Source of the DNA: Paeniglutamicibacter antarcticus
Lineage (GTDB): Bacteria; Actinomycetota; Actinomycetes; Actinomycetales; Micrococcaceae
Reading direction: 5' to 3'
DNA: 64,000 nucleotides
Assembly (NCBI RefSeq): GCF_900010755.1
Contig: NZ_CZJT01000056.1
Span: 124,001-188,000 of the forward strand
Part shown: positions 23,655-33,057 of the stretch, piece by piece
Position numbering within the stretch: position 1 is the stretch's first letter
Layout: every line of letters starts with the position of its first letter
Position numbers and translations under genes: made by a program
Notes under the pieces: generated by a model
What the model was told of the DNA's origin: nothing
Databases searched by the model: none
The model's input: only the letters and a program-made list of their open reading frames with translations

Positions 23655-24364
23655 GCGAAGCAACTAACAAGAAGGAAACTCAGGTGTCTGAAGCTACTGA
23701 GGCAGTCGAGACTGCTGCTGCTCCGGCCGCGGACAACGCCGGCGCCAAGCGCGGCGAAGGCCGTGGACGTGGCGGCGAAGGCCGTGGACGTGGCGAGGGT
23801 CGTGGCCGTGGCCGCGATTCGAAGGACAGCCGCAACGAAGACAAGGACAAGTTCCTTGAGCGCGTTGTGACTATCAACCGCGTATCCAAGGTTGTCAAGG
23901 GCGGCCGTCGCTTCAGCTTCACCGCACTTGTTGTGGTTGGCGATGGCAACGGATTGGTCGGCGTCGGTTACGGCAAGGCCAAGGAAGTTCCAGCGGCAAT
24001 CGCCAAGGGCGTAGAAGAAGCCAAGAAGTCCTTCTTCCGCGTTCCGCGCATCGGCACCACCATCCCGCACCTGGTGCAGGGTGAAGCCGCTGCAGGCGTT
24101 GTACTGCTTCGTCCGGCATCCCCGGGTACCGGCGTTATCGCCGGTGGTCCGGTTCGCGCCGTGTTGGAATGCGCAGGCATCCACGACGTGCTGTCCAAGT
24201 CCATGGGCTCAACCAACCAGATCAACATCGTTCGCGGCACCGTCGCTGCACTGAAGGCCCTTGAAGAGCCTCAGGCAGTTGCAGCCCGTCGTGGTTTGCC
24301 TTTGGACGAAGTTGTCTCGGAGCAGATGCTCCGTAACATCCAGAACCAGAAGGCAGGTGCGTAA
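23651..24364 (+). CDS. rpsE: 30S ribosomal protein S5
   Basis: The S5 core starts near residue 70 ([20 protein letters not shown]) and includes the [15 protein letters not shown] segment. S5 takes part in decoding accuracy. GTG 23651 overlaps rplR by four bases, giving 237 residues. GTG 23684 has a better-spaced AAGGA (23672-23676) and would give 226 residues. Both lead into an N-terminal tract of repeated Glu-Gly-Arg-Gly-Arg-Gly units (about residues 35-60), longer than in E. coli S5. Confidence 0.95.
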   Translation: MSEATNKKETQVSEATEAVETAAAPAADNAGAKRGEGRGRGGEGRGRGEGRGRGRDSKDSRNEDKDKFLERVVTINRVSKVVKGGRRFSFTALVVVGDGNGLVGVGYGKAKEVPAAIAKGVEEAKKSFFRVPRIGTTIPHLVQGEAAAGVVLLRPASPGTGVIAGGPVRAVLECAGIHDVLSKSMGSTNQINIVRGTVAALKALEEPQAVAARRGLPLDEVVSEQMLRNIQNQKAGA

Positions 24365-24367
24365 GTA

Positions 24368-24574
24368 GTGGCAAAGAACATTGTCCCTAGCGACGCTACG
24401 CTGGTAATCACCCAGATCCGTTCCACCATTGGTGGCAAGCAGAACCAGCGCGATACCCTTCGCTCGCTCGGCCTGAAGCGCATTGGTCACACCGTGACCC
24501 GTACCGCTGATGCCGTGACCGTGGGTATGGTCAACACGGTTCCGCACCTCGTAAAGGTTGAGGAGGCGAAGTAA
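24368..24574 (+). CDS. rpmD: 50S ribosomal protein L30
   Basis: The 68-residue protein starts at GTG 24368. It shows [20 protein letters not shown] and the [10 protein letters not shown] core of L30. It sits between rpsE and rplO as usual. Confidence 0.97.
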   Translation: MAKNIVPSDATLVITQIRSTIGGKQNQRDTLRSLGLKRIGHTVTRTADAVTVGMVNTVPHLVKVEEAK

Positions 24575-24576
24575 TC

Positions 24577-25032
24577 ATGGCTGAAAAAGAAAACGCATTG
24601 AAGGTACACCACCTGCGTCCAGCCGAAGGTGCCAAGAAGGCCAAGACCCGTGTGGGTCGTGGTGAGGCATCCAAGGGTAAGACCGCCGGTCGCGGTATGA
24701 AGGGCACCAAGGCACGCTACCAGGTCAAGGCCGGTTTCGCCGGCGGCCAGCTGCCGTTGCACATGCGCCTTCCGAAGCTTCGCGGCTTCAAGAACCCGTT
24801 CCGCGTCGAGTTCCAGGTTGTAAACCTGGACAAGATCTCGGAGCTGTTCCCGGAAGGTGGCGAGGTCACCGTTGAGTCCTTGATCGCGAAGGGCGCCGTT
24901 CGCAAGAACGAGCCAGTCAAGGTCCTTGGCTCGGGCGAGCTCACCGTCAAGGTTGACGTCAAGGTTAACGCCTTCTCGTCTTCCGCAGCAGAGAAGATCG
25001 TCGCAGCCGGCGGTTCGGCTGTAGAGCTCTAA
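24577..25032 (+). CDS. rplO: 50S ribosomal protein L15
   Basis: The 151-residue protein begins with a short polar segment and then [20 protein letters not shown]; the [20 protein letters not shown] block is typical. L15 is a late 50S assembly protein. A hairpin follows and secY starts 299 bases later. Confidence 0.97.
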   Translation: MAEKENALKVHHLRPAEGAKKAKTRVGRGEASKGKTAGRGMKGTKARYQVKAGFAGGQLPLHMRLPKLRGFKNPFRVEFQVVNLDKISELFPEGGEVTVESLIAKGAVRKNEPVKVLGSGELTVKVDVKVNAFSSSAAEKIVAAGGSAVEL

Positions 25033-25060
25033 GCTAAAGATCTTTGATCAGTAGCTAGCA

Positions 25061-25108
25061 AAGAGGGGTTTCGGGGGATTCGGTAACGAATCTCTTGGAA
25101 CCCCTCTT
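25061..25108 (+). terminator. Hairpin after rplO
   Basis: AAGAGGGGTT (25061-25070) pairs with AACCCCTCTT (25099-25108), and an inner perfect GATTCG-GTAA-CGAATC hairpin lies within. The T-run is weak, so partial read-through to secY is possible. Confidence 0.7.
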
Positions 25109-25277
25109 CTGCGTTTCACCACCTAGTGTGCTTTCCAGGAATTCTTCTCGTGATAGCGTAAATTCCGGCCTCGTAGCCAAGGGAATACCGCTGGTTTCGT
25201 GCCCAAAGTATCGATCGGCACGCGATTTTTTACATCTATAGCCGCGGCGCATTTGGTTAGTAACGCTAGTCACCCGG

Positions 25278-25283
25278 TAGAAT
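25278..25283 (+). promoter_or_regulatory. Candidate -10 box for secY-adk
   Basis: TAGAAT lies about 50 bases upstream of the secY start in an AT-richer stretch after the rplO hairpin. No strong -35 is visible. Confidence 0.35.
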
Positions 25284-25331
25284 CGATAGGTCATCCCCGG
25301 GTATCCCGGCCATCACCATTCAGGAGGACGC

Positions 25332-26636
25332 TTGTTCAGCGCCATTGCCCGGGTATTCCGGACGCCTGACCTGCGACGCAAGTTGCTGTTCACGCTCGCC
25401 ATAATCGCGATTTATCGTGTCGGTGTTTACATTCCTGCACCCGGAGTGGACTACACGAACGTTCAGCAGTGTCTTGCCGCAGGCAACACCAGCGGCGGTC
25501 TCTACCAGTTCGTCAACCTGTTCAGTGGCGGTGCCCTGCTCCAGGTTTCGATCTTCGCGATGGGAATCATGCCGTACATTACGGCATCGATCATCATCCA
25601 GCTGCTGCGCGTTGTCATTCCCCGTTTCGAGGAACTGCACAAGGAAGGCCAGTCCGGCCAGGCAATCCTGACGCAGTACACCCGCTACCTCACGATCGCC
25701 TTGGGCCTGCTCCAGGCCACCACCCTCGTGTCACTGGCCCGCAGCGGAATGCTGTTCCCCGCCTGTACGTTGCCGATCGTGCCTGACCAGTCGATCATGG
25801 TCATCTTGCTGATGATCATCACTCTGACAGCCGGCACCGGCCTGATCATGTGGATGGGCGAACTGGCCACCGAACGCGGTGTCGGTAACGGCATGTCACT
25901 TCTGATCTTTGTTTCCATTGCTTCGGGCTTCCCGGTTTCCATGGGCGCCATCCTGAACGCCCAAGGCTGGGGCACCTTCCTGGGTGTCATCGCCGTTGGT
26001 TTTGCGGTGATCGCCTTGGTGGTCTTTGTTGAGCAGTCCCAGCGACGCATCCCGGTCCAGTACGCAAAGCGCATGATTGGACGTCGCACCGTGGGTGGAA
26101 CTTCCACCTACATCCCTATCAAGGTCAACATGGCAGGCGTGATCCCAGTGATCTTCGCTTCCTCCATGCTGGCGCTGCCGGGCATGCTGGTGCAGTTCAA
26201 CACCCGCTCCGATGGAACCCTGCCGGATTGGGCACTGTGGATCTCCACCCACTTCTCCGGCTCCTCGCCTCTGTACATGATTGTCTACACGTTGCTGATC
26301 ATCGGCTTCACGTACTTCTACGTGGCGATCACGTTCAACCCCACCGAGGTTGCAGACAACATGAAGCAGTACGGCGGCTTCATCCCGGGCATCCGCGCAG
26401 GACGCCCCACGGTCCAGTACCTGGAATACGTGCTGAGCCGCATTACTCTCCCCGGTGCCATTTACTTGGCATTCGTGGCACTGATTCCGTTGATCGCCTT
26501 CGTGCTCATCAACGCCGATCAGAATTTCCCGTTTGGTGGAACCTCGATCCTCATCATGGTTGGTGTGGGCCTTGAAACCGTCAAGCAAATCAACGCACAA
26601 ATGCAGCAGCGACACTACGAAGGACTTCTGCGATGA
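25332..26636 (+). CDS. secY: Protein translocase subunit SecY
   Basis: The 434-residue protein is the channel subunit of the SecYEG translocon, with ten membrane helices. The start is a TTG at 25332 (read as MFSAIARVFRTPDLRRKLLF) with AGGAGG ending only four bases upstream. The segment GFIPGIRAGRPTVQYLEYVL and the C-terminal QQRHYEGLLR are conserved. It overlaps adk by four bases (ATGA). Confidence 0.97.
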   Translation: MFSAIARVFRTPDLRRKLLFTLAIIAIYRVGVYIPAPGVDYTNVQQCLAAGNTSGGLYQFVNLFSGGALLQVSIFAMGIMPYITASIIIQLLRVVIPRFEELHKEGQSGQAILTQYTRYLTIALGLLQATTLVSLARSGMLFPACTLPIVPDQSIMVILLMIITLTAGTGLIMWMGELATERGVGNGMSLLIFVSIASGFPVSMGAILNAQGWGTFLGVIAVGFAVIALVVFVEQSQRRIPVQYAKRMIGRRTVGGTSTYIPIKVNMAGVIPVIFASSMLALPGMLVQFNTRSDGTLPDWALWISTHFSGSSPLYMIVYTLLIIGFTYFYVAITFNPTEVADNMKQYGGFIPGIRAGRPTVQYLEYVLSRITLPGAIYLAFVALIPLIAFVLINADQNFPFGGTSILIMVGVGLETVKQINAQMQQRHYEGLLR

Positions 26637-27205
26637 CAAGACTGTTGATCATTGGACCGCCAGGTGCCGGCAAAGGCACCCAGGCAGTACGCATCTCCGA
26701 GCGCCTCAACGTTGTGGCCATCTCCACCGGTGATATCTTCCGAGCCAACGTCAAGGGTGGAACACCCCTGGGCGTCGAAGCCAAGAAGTACATCGATGCA
26801 GGCAACTTCGTTCCGGACTCGGTCACCAACTCCATGGTGCGCGACCGCCTCGCCCAGGAAGACGTCAAGGACGGCTTCCTGCTCGATGGCTACCCACGCA
26901 CCAGCGCACAGGTAGACGAGCTGGATTCGATCCTCGCCGACGCCGGCGTAGAGCTCGACGCAGTGCTCCAGCTGACCGCCGATGACGAAGAACTCGTCGT
27001 CCGCCTGCTCAAGCGCGCAGAAATCGAAGGCCGGGCAGATGACACCGAAGAAGTCATCCGCCACCGTCTGGGCCTCTACCACGCAGAGACCGCCATCGTG
27101 GTCAACCGTTACCAGGAACGCGGCATCGTGCGCCTGGTTGACGGAATCGGCGAAATCGACGAAGTCACCAACCGCGTGTTGAACGCACTGGGTCAAAACG
27201 TCTAA
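26633..27205 (+). CDS. adk: Adenylate kinase
   Basis: The 190-residue enzyme interconverts ATP plus AMP with two ADP. The P-loop GPPGAGKGTQ is near residue 7, the AMP site includes STGDIFRANV, and DGYPRTSAQ follows. The LID domain is of the short type without zinc cysteines, as in other actinobacteria. It is coupled to secY by an ATGA overlap and followed by a strong terminator. Confidence 0.97.
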   Translation: MTRLLIIGPPGAGKGTQAVRISERLNVVAISTGDIFRANVKGGTPLGVEAKKYIDAGNFVPDSVTNSMVRDRLAQEDVKDGFLLDGYPRTSAQVDELDSILADAGVELDAVLQLTADDEELVVRLLKRAEIEGRADDTEEVIRHRLGLYHAETAIVVNRYQERGIVRLVDGIGEIDEVTNRVLNALGQNV

Positions 27206-27223
27206 CTGCCATCAAAGGCAAGT

Positions 27224-27268
27224 AACCGTGGGGATCGGCACTAAACGTGCCGGTCCCCACGGTTATTT
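27224..27268 (+). terminator. Intrinsic terminator after adk
   Basis: CCGTGGGGATCGGCAC (27226-27241) pairs with 27247-27262 with one mismatch or wobble around a five-base loop, and TTATTT follows. Confidence 0.88.
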
Positions 27269-27270
27269 GC

Positions 27271-27276
27271 GATAAT
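27271..27276 (+). promoter_or_regulatory. Candidate -10 box for map
   Basis: GATAAT follows directly on the adk terminator, preceded by TTGC. The map ATG is 35 bases downstream with a GGAAGGG Shine-Dalgarno at 27294-27300. Confidence 0.4.
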
Positions 27277-27310
27277 AGGGGTAATCAGTCTTCGGAAGGG
27301 ACAAACCACG

Positions 27311-28141
27311 ATGGCTTTTAGCCAACCAAAAATCGAATACAAAACCAATGCGCAGATCCTGAAAATGCGTGAAGCCGGTTTGGTGCTGGCTGAAGCCCTG
27401 GACGAAGCGGTTGCCGCGGCACAGATCGGAGTCACCACCGCACACGTTGATTCGGTCTTCGCCTCGGTGCTCGAACGCCACAACGCGAAGTCGAACTTCA
27501 AGGGCTACCACGGCTTCCCGGCAACCATCTGCGCCTCGGTCAATGAAGAAGTGGTCCACGGATTCCCGAGCGACTACGTGCTCAAGGACGGGGACGTGCT
27601 GAAGATCGACGGCGGCGCCATCATCGACGGTTGGCACGCGGATTCCGCACGCACAGTCATCATGGGCACCGCGGATCCGGAAGACCAGCGGCTCTCGGAC
27701 ATCACCCAAGAAGCCATGTGGCGTGGAATCGCCGCGTTGGCCGAGGCACGCTTTGTTGGCCAAATCGGTGATGCGATTGACGACTTCGTTTCTTCGGTCC
27801 CGGGAGCGCCCCTGGGCATCCTCGAGGACTACGTGGGCCACGGCATTGGTTCGGAAATGCACCAGGCGCCGGACGTGCTGAACTACCGCACGGGCCACCG
27901 TGGCGCGCGTGTGAAGCCCGGGATGTGCCTGGCCATCGAGCCGATGCTTGTTCGTGGGGACCTGGAGACCAAGGTCTTGGAAGATGACTGGACAGTGGTC
28001 ACCGTTGACGGCGCACGCGCCTCTCAGTGGGAGCACAGCGTTGCCGTCCACCTGGGCGGCATCTGGGTGCTTACGGCACACGATGGGGGAGTCGAGGGCC
28101 TTGCCCCGTTCGGCGTGACCCCGTCCCCCATCCAGGCATAG
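27311..28141 (+). CDS. map: Methionine aminopeptidase type I
   Basis: The 276-residue enzyme removes the initiator methionine from nascent proteins. The five metal ligands lie in KIDGGAIIDGWHADSART (two Asp), HGIGSEMHQAP (His), CLAIEPM (Glu) and SQWEHSVAVH (Glu). The substrate histidine of YHGFPATIC is also present. It appears to form its own transcription unit between two strong terminators. Confidence 0.96.
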   Translation: MAFSQPKIEYKTNAQILKMREAGLVLAEALDEAVAAAQIGVTTAHVDSVFASVLERHNAKSNFKGYHGFPATICASVNEEVVHGFPSDYVLKDGDVLKIDGGAIIDGWHADSARTVIMGTADPEDQRLSDITQEAMWRGIAALAEARFVGQIGDAIDDFVSSVPGAPLGILEDYVGHGIGSEMHQAPDVLNYRTGHRGARVKPGMCLAIEPMLVRGDLETKVLEDDWTVVTVDGARASQWEHSVAVHLGGIWVLTAHDGGVEGLAPFGVTPSPIQA

Positions 28142-28557
28142 CCCAGCAGGCTTCCGCAGGGGGCAGGTCAGGAATCATTGTTGATTCTTGACCTGCCCCC
28201 CTTTGTCTTGCCCGGGCGCATTCGCGATGCCGTGCAGCTGTGACTTCCACTGTCACACGCATGGCCACTGCAGCAGGCAGCTTCGGTGCTTGTGGACGGC
28301 CATTCGGAGTGGTGTTGACCTGAACCCGGGCTTTTGCGCTCTTGATTGATCTGGGGACAGAATTTGGTGTGGGCAAGCTAACTAAAGTTGGCATACCAAG
28401 GGATTTCCCTTTAAGCCCCTCACCGCGTAGGCTTGACTGTTGGTTGTCTGTTCCTTGGTGCCCAAAAGCAATGTCTTAGGTCTACCGGGTGAACTGCTGC
28501 CTGAACCATAAACCTGTCGGTGATAAATGTTGCCGACAACAAAAGTTAGCGGAGGAT
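28142..28557. other. 416-base region between map and infA
   Basis: It begins with the map terminator (28159-28205). The remainder contains a TGTGAC/GTCACA inverted repeat (28239-28257) and a TTGACT at 28433-28438 without a good -10. The infA promoter is expected here. No gene is supported. Confidence 0.6.
28159..28205 (+). terminator. Intrinsic terminator of map
   Basis: Bases 28159-28177 pair with 28182-28200 across 19 positions with one mismatch, around a four-base loop, followed by CTTTG. Confidence 0.9.
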
Positions 28558-28779
28558 ATGGCCAAGAAAGAGGGTGTCATCGAGGTAGAAGGCACCGTAT
28601 CAGAGGCGCTGCCCAACGCGATGTTCCGTGTTGAGCTGCCCAATGGACACGTTGTACTTGCAACTATCTCGGGAAAGATGCGCCAGCATTACATTCGAAT
28701 CCTCCCGGAGGATCGCGTAGTGGTGGAACTCAGCCCGTACGACCTCAACCGCGGCCGTATCGTCTACCGTTACAAGTAA
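28558..28779 (+). CDS. infA: Translation initiation factor IF-1
   Basis: The start is ATG 28558 ([20 protein letters not shown]), giving 73 residues, the family length; longer in-frame starts add unconserved residues. The single OB fold ends RIVYRYK. IF-1 blocks the A site during initiation. The GGAGG motif ends only two bases before the ATG, which is unusually close. Confidence 0.97.
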   Translation: MAKKEGVIEVEGTVSEALPNAMFRVELPNGHVVLATISGKMRQHYIRILPEDRVVVELSPYDLNRGRIVYRYK

Positions 28780-28871
28780 ACGCTCTTTTCAGTCCGGGAT
28801 CCCGCAAGGGGTTCAAGACGACGAAGGTATTTACGCTCCACTTGAAACCGCAACCGCAAAAGGAGTAAGCC

Positions 28872-28985
28872 GTGAAGGTTAACCCTAGCGTGAAGCCGAT
28901 CTGCGATAAGTGCAAGGTGATTCGACGTAATGGTCGAGTCATGGTGATCTGCGAAAACCCACGCCACAAGCAGCGTCAGGGCTAA
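28872..28985 (+). CDS. rpmJ: 50S ribosomal protein L36
   Basis: The 37-residue protein runs from GTG 28872 to TAA 28983-28985 and begins [14 protein letters not shown]. It keeps the zinc-ribbon ligands (Cys11, Cys14, Cys27 and His32), so it is the zinc-binding C+ form. AAAGGAG lies 10 bases upstream. It sits between infA and rpsM as usual. Confidence 0.97.
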   Translation: MKVNPSVKPICDKCKVIRRNGRVMVICENPRHKQRQG

Positions 28986-29003
28986 TTTTCCCTCACGGGA
29001 AAA
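28986..29003 (+). other. Hairpin after rpmJ
   Basis: TTTTCCC (28986-28992) and GGGAAAA (28997-29003) pair around TCAC directly after the rpmJ stop. It is probably an intercistronic RNA element rather than a terminator. Confidence 0.45.
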
Positions 29004-29135
29004 CCCTGCGCGTAGTAATGAAATCGGTAGTACAGCATCCAAACGCGCGATGCATCCCTCGGCACGGAGGCCGGGGCCTGGGTAACCAGGATGTACTGCT
29101 TAAGACCTCCGAACATCGAAAGGTAGACATAGCAT

Positions 29136-29510
29136 ATGGCTCGTCTAGCTGGCGTAGACATCCCACGCGAAAAGCGTGTGATCATTGCGCTCACCTACAT
29201 CTACGGCGTGGGCAAGACCCGTGCAGAACAGACCATTGCCGAGACCGGGATCAACCCGGATACTCGTGTCAAGGATCTGACCGACGCTGAGCTGGTTCAG
29301 CTGCGTGACTTCATTGAAGGCAGCTTCAAAGTTGAGGGTGACCTCCGCCGCGAAGTGGCAGCAGATATCCGCCGCAAGGTTGAAATCGGCTCCTACGAAG
29401 GCATTCGCCACCGCAAGGGCCTGCCGGTCCGCGGACAGCGCACCAAGACTAACGCTCGTACCCGCAAGGGCCCGAAGCGTACCGTCGCCGGTAAGAAGAA
29501 GTCCCGCTAA
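29136..29510 (+). CDS. rpsM: 30S ribosomal protein S13
   Basis: The 124-residue protein begins [20 protein letters not shown] and ends with the basic [20 protein letters not shown] tail that contacts tRNA. Length is typical. Confidence 0.98.
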   Translation: MARLAGVDIPREKRVIIALTYIYGVGKTRAEQTIAETGINPDTRVKDLTDAELVQLRDFIEGSFKVEGDLRREVAADIRRKVEIGSYEGIRHRKGLPVRGQRTKTNARTRKGPKRTVAGKKKSR

Positions 29511-29555
29511 ATCTAGCGGTCGACTAATAAGCCAAATTTTTTCGTAGGAGTAAGC

Positions 29556-29957
29556 ATGCCCCCCAAGACTCGTGGAGCGGTTCGCAAGCCGCGTCGCAAG
29601 GACAAAAAGAATATCCCGCTTGGACAGGCGCACATCAAGAGCACCTTCAACAACACCATTGTTTCCATCACGGATCCATCAGGTGCTGTAATTTCGTGGG
29701 CCTCGGCCGGCGAGGTTGGCTTCAAGGGTTCGCGCAAGTCCACCCCGTACGCCGCTCAGATGGCTGCTGAAGCCGCTGCAAAGCGCGCACAGGAGCACGG
29801 CGTTCGCAAGGTTGACGTTTTCGTCAAGGGCCCGGGCTCGGGACGCGAAACCGCGATCCGTTCGCTGCAGGCTGCTGGCCTTGAGGTTGGGTCCATCCAG
29901 GACGTTTCCCCAAGCGCACACAACGGTTGCCGCCCGCCAAAGCGTCGCCGCGTCTAA
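29556..29957 (+). CDS. rpsK: 30S ribosomal protein S11
   Basis: The 133-residue protein has a basic N-terminus ([20 protein letters not shown]) and the conserved [18 protein letters not shown] and [16 protein letters not shown] blocks. In many bacteria rpsD follows; here rpoA does, so rpsD must be elsewhere. Confidence 0.98.
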   Translation: MPPKTRGAVRKPRRKDKKNIPLGQAHIKSTFNNTIVSITDPSGAVISWASAGEVGFKGSRKSTPYAAQMAAEAAAKRAQEHGVRKVDVFVKGPGSGRETAIRSLQAAGLEVGSIQDVSPSAHNGCRPPKRRRV

Positions 29958-29974
29958 AAAAGACTGTCTGCATT

Positions 29975-30022
29975 TCCTGCCGCCGTGTTCATTTCCCCTT
30001 GGGATTTGACACGGCGGCAGGA
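29975..30022 (+). terminator. Hairpin between rpsK and rpoA
   Basis: A perfect 14-bp GC-rich stem (29975-29988 with 30009-30022) lies in the 171-base gap. No T-run follows. It could attenuate transcription or protect mRNA ends. Confidence 0.5.
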
Positions 30023-30128
30023 TCGCCACGGCAAGCCAGACCGAACCAGACGAACGCCGACGAGGCTTACGTCGTTTCCACCCCCTGTGTCGCGTCATAT
30101 AGCGGACGCACGCTGAAAGGAAATGTAA

Positions 30129-31136
30129 GTGCTTATTGCACAGCGCCCCACCCTGACCGAAGAAGTCGTAGCGGAGAACCGCTCCCGTTTCGTAATTGAA
30201 CCGTTGGAGCCTGGCTTCGGCTACACCTTGGGTAACTCGCTTCGCCGTACCCTGCTCTCCTCCATCCCTGGTGCAGCTGTCACCAGTGTGCGAATTGACG
30301 GAGTACTGCACGAGTTCACCACCGTAGCCGGCGTGAAGGAAGACGTCACCGAGCTGATTCTTAACATCAAGAGCCTCTCGGTGTCCTCCGAACATGACGA
30401 GCCGGTCGTCGCCTACCTGCGCAAGCAGGGCCCGGGCGTCGTTACCGCAGCCGACATCACCCCGCCAGCCGGCGTTGAATTCCACAACCCGGACCTGCAC
30501 ATCGCGACTTTGAACGCGAAGGGCAAGTTCGACATGGAACTGACCATCGAACGTGGCCGTGGCTATGTTTCTGCAGCGCAGAACAAGAACGCGGACGCAG
30601 AGATCGGTCGCATCCCTGTGGATTCGATTTACTCGCCGGTAATGAAGGTGACCTTCCGCGTGGAGGCCACCCGTGTTGAACAGCGCACCGACTTCGACAA
30701 GCTCATTGTCGATGTTGAAACCAAGGATTCGATTGCTCCGCGCGATGCTGTTGCATCCGCAGGCACCACCTTGGTTGAACTGTTCGGCCTGGCTCGCGAG
30801 CTGAACACCGCTGCTGAAGGCATCGAGATTGGCCCGTCCCCGACGGACGCCGCTCTCGCCGCCGACATGGCGCTGCCGATCGAAGACCTCGAATTGACAG
30901 TTCGTTCGTACAACTGCCTCAAGCGTGAGGGCATCCACTCCGTGGGTGAACTCGTTGCTCGCTCCGAGGCCGACCTGATGGACATCCGCAACTTTGGTGC
31001 GAAGTCCATCGACGAGGTCAAGGCGAAGCTGATCGATCTTGGTCTGGCTCTGAAGGATTCCCCTCCAGGCTTTGATCTGGCCGCACGTGCTGCAGCCATT
31101 GGCGACGATGACGTCTACGGTGACGAAGAAGTCTAA
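30129..31136 (+). CDS. rpoA: RNA polymerase alpha subunit
   Basis: The 335-residue protein starts at GTG 30129 with AAAGGA at 30116-30121. The N-terminal assembly domain has [20 protein letters not shown]; the C-terminal DNA-binding domain (about 250-335) has [18 protein letters not shown] and the helix-hairpin-helix [13 protein letters not shown]. It is the core subunit that nucleates polymerase assembly. Confidence 0.98.
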   Translation: MLIAQRPTLTEEVVAENRSRFVIEPLEPGFGYTLGNSLRRTLLSSIPGAAVTSVRIDGVLHEFTTVAGVKEDVTELILNIKSLSVSSEHDEPVVAYLRKQGPGVVTAADITPPAGVEFHNPDLHIATLNAKGKFDMELTIERGRGYVSAAQNKNADAEIGRIPVDSIYSPVMKVTFRVEATRVEQRTDFDKLIVDVETKDSIAPRDAVASAGTTLVELFGLARELNTAAEGIEIGPSPTDAALAADMALPIEDLELTVRSYNCLKREGIHSVGELVARSEADLMDIRNFGAKSIDEVKAKLIDLGLALKDSPPGFDLAARAAAIGDDDVYGDEEV

Positions 31137-31168
31137 AGACTTCTGGTCCACCCGCTACAGAACTTAAA

Positions 31169-31204
31169 CCTTTGCTTTCAGGGTTCACGCCCTGAAAGCA
31201 AAGG
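31169..31204 (+). other. Perfect 15-bp hairpin between rpoA and rplQ
   Basis: Bases 31169-31183 pair perfectly with 31190-31204 around TTCACG. It ends about 10 bases before the rplQ Shine-Dalgarno, with no T-run. It may set the ratio of rpoA to rplQ expression. Confidence 0.6.
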
Positions 31205-31225
31205 CCACCATATTAGGAGAACACT

Positions 31226-31729
31226 ATGCCTACCCCGCCAAAGGGTCCGCGTCTCGGCGGCAGCGCAGCTCACGAGCGTTTGATGCTCGCGAACCTGTCC
31301 GCGCAGCTGTTCGAGAACAAGTCCATCACCACCACGCTGACCAAGGCCAAGCGCCTTCGTCCGCACGCAGAGCGTCTGATCACCTTCGCAAAGCGTGGAG
31401 ATCTTGCCTCACGTCGCCGCGTCCAGGCAGTTATTGCCTCGCGTAGCCGCACCAACAAGTCGATCGTTCACGAACTGTTCGAGAACATCGCACCGGTCAT
31501 GGCCGAGCGTCCGGGTGGATACACCCGCATCACCAAGATTGGCAACCGTAAGGGCGACAACGCTCCGATGGCTGTTATTGAATTGGTAATGGAGCCGGTT
31601 TCCCCGAAGCAGGCCGTTGTGAAGGAAGCCGAAAAGGCTGCCGCAAAGGCTGCTCCGGTTGCAGAGGTCGTTGAGACCGAAGCTGCCGTAGTTGCAGAGA
31701 CCGAAGCTGCTGAGGAGAACAAGGCCTAG
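31226..31729 (+). CDS. rplQ: 50S ribosomal protein L17
   Basis: Residues 1-120 are the L17 core ([20 protein letters not shown] and [20 protein letters not shown]). A 45-residue Ala/Glu/Val-rich acidic tail brings the length to 167. TAGGAGA precedes the ATG. A strong hairpin ends the operon. Confidence 0.97.
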   Translation: MPTPPKGPRLGGSAAHERLMLANLSAQLFENKSITTTLTKAKRLRPHAERLITFAKRGDLASRRRVQAVIASRSRTNKSIVHELFENIAPVMAERPGGYTRITKIGNRKGDNAPMAVIELVMEPVSPKQAVVKEAEKAAAKAAPVAEVVETEAAVVAETEAAEENKA

Positions 31730-31758
31730 TCCTTGTTTACTCGGCAATAGCTGAATTG

Positions 31759-31795
31759 TTGGCCCGGTGCATTTATGCACCGGGCCAATGGTTTA
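31759..31795 (+). terminator. Intrinsic terminator of the alpha operon
   Basis: TTGGCCCGGTGCA (31759-31771) pairs perfectly with 31776-31788 around TTTA, followed by TGGTTT. Confidence 0.85.
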
Positions 31796-31892
31796 AGCCC
31801 CGAAAATAGCCCCGGAAATACCTGGTGGTACATGCTGCCACGTGTTGGGGATTTGGTTGGTTCCTTGATGCCAGGGGGACCAGTGAACGAAA

Positions 31893-32855
31893 ATGTTGGA
31901 TTGGTCAATGAAAATTTCTGAGCTTATCAAAGCCAACCCGGCACTTGCGCCCCAGGGCAGCGCCACTGAGCCAGCCCTGGTACGTATGTGCCTGCGTCTT
32001 GGTTATGACGGAACCGCCTACAACGGGTGGGCGCTTCAACCGGGCCTGCCCACCGTCCAAGGTGTCCTGGAGGCAGCCTTGGGAATGCTCATCCGCCGTC
32101 CCATCAGGACCACGGTCGCAGGACGCACAGATGCCGGTGTGCATGCCCGCCATCAGATGGTCCATTTTGACCTCACCGAAAACGAATACGCCGGATTGAA
32201 CCGCGGAGCCGAACTAGATCCTGGGTACGCGTTGGTTCGCCGGCTACGCGGGGTACTGGGCCGCGAAGGCGGGAGCATCCTGGTCCACGAGGCATACCGG
32301 GCTCCTGCAGGATTCGATGCGCGTTTCTCAGCGCTCTGGCGGCGCTATGCATACCGCATTGCCGACGGCCCCTCCCGCTTTGATCCGCTCACGCGTGCCT
32401 TCACGATGTGGCATAAAAATGATCTGGATGTTGATCTACTCAATGCCGAAGCGCGCTCACTGCTGGGTCGGCACGATTTCCTTTCCTTCTGCAAGCCGCG
32501 TGAGCGCGCGACCACGATCCGCACGCTGACCGAGTTCACGTTTGAACGTGATGCCTCCGGCATCATCGTGGTGCATCTGAAAGCCGATGCATTCTGCCAC
32601 AACATGGTCAGGGCCATGATTGGTGCTTGCCTGATGGTGGGGGACGGCCGCGAAGAGCCCGGATGGGTAGCCGTGCGCCTTGCCGCGACAGTTCGTGATT
32701 CAAAGAACATCCTCTCGGACCCGCGGGCGTTGGTGCTTGAAGAAGTTGCCTACCCGCAGGATGAGGCAGAAATCGCCGAGCGTGCCGAGCTGACTCGTGC
32801 CCGGCGAGTCATCGACAATGCGGCCAACGGGGCTTCACCCGAAGCCCTAACCTAA
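31893..32855 (+). CDS. truA: tRNA pseudouridine(38-40) synthase TruA
   Basis: The 320-residue enzyme isomerises uridines 38-40 in tRNA anticodon arms. The catalytic aspartate is in AGRTDAGVHARHQMVHFD, and LRLGYDGTAYNGWALQPG near the N-terminus and FCHNMVRAMIGACLMVGDG near the end are family blocks. The start may be ATG 31893 or ATG 31908; neither has a well-placed ribosome-binding site. It follows the rplQ terminator, a common placement. Confidence 0.95.
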   Translation: MLDWSMKISELIKANPALAPQGSATEPALVRMCLRLGYDGTAYNGWALQPGLPTVQGVLEAALGMLIRRPIRTTVAGRTDAGVHARHQMVHFDLTENEYAGLNRGAELDPGYALVRRLRGVLGREGGSILVHEAYRAPAGFDARFSALWRRYAYRIADGPSRFDPLTRAFTMWHKNDLDVDLLNAEARSLLGRHDFLSFCKPRERATTIRTLTEFTFERDASGIIVVHLKADAFCHNMVRAMIGACLMVGDGREEPGWVAVRLAATVRDSKNILSDPRALVLEEVAYPQDEAEIAERAELTRARRVIDNAANGASPEALT

Positions 32856-33057
32856 TCAGTGGTAACTTTTATGAAATAGCCCGAGGGAAACCCTGTTTAC
32901 ACTTCTCAGATGCGTTATTCTGATTGATGGAAGTGGTTCCGCGGTGTTACGTTTACCTCGGGTGAAGCGCAACGGGCGGCTGGCGGAAAAGCCGTGGAGA
33001 GCCCATTGAGATAGATGGGGAGCCCTTTGCCCTCATTGCTACATGTGGGGGATTTTC

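Noticed and set aside
28239..28257. TGTGA/TCACA inverted repeat as a Crp/GlxR site
   Set aside because: The half-sites are separated by nine bases; Crp-type sites need six.
29679..31151. 490-codon open frame antisense to rpsK-rpoA
   Set aside because: It runs across two certain genes and a hairpin gap on the other strand, with no family features.
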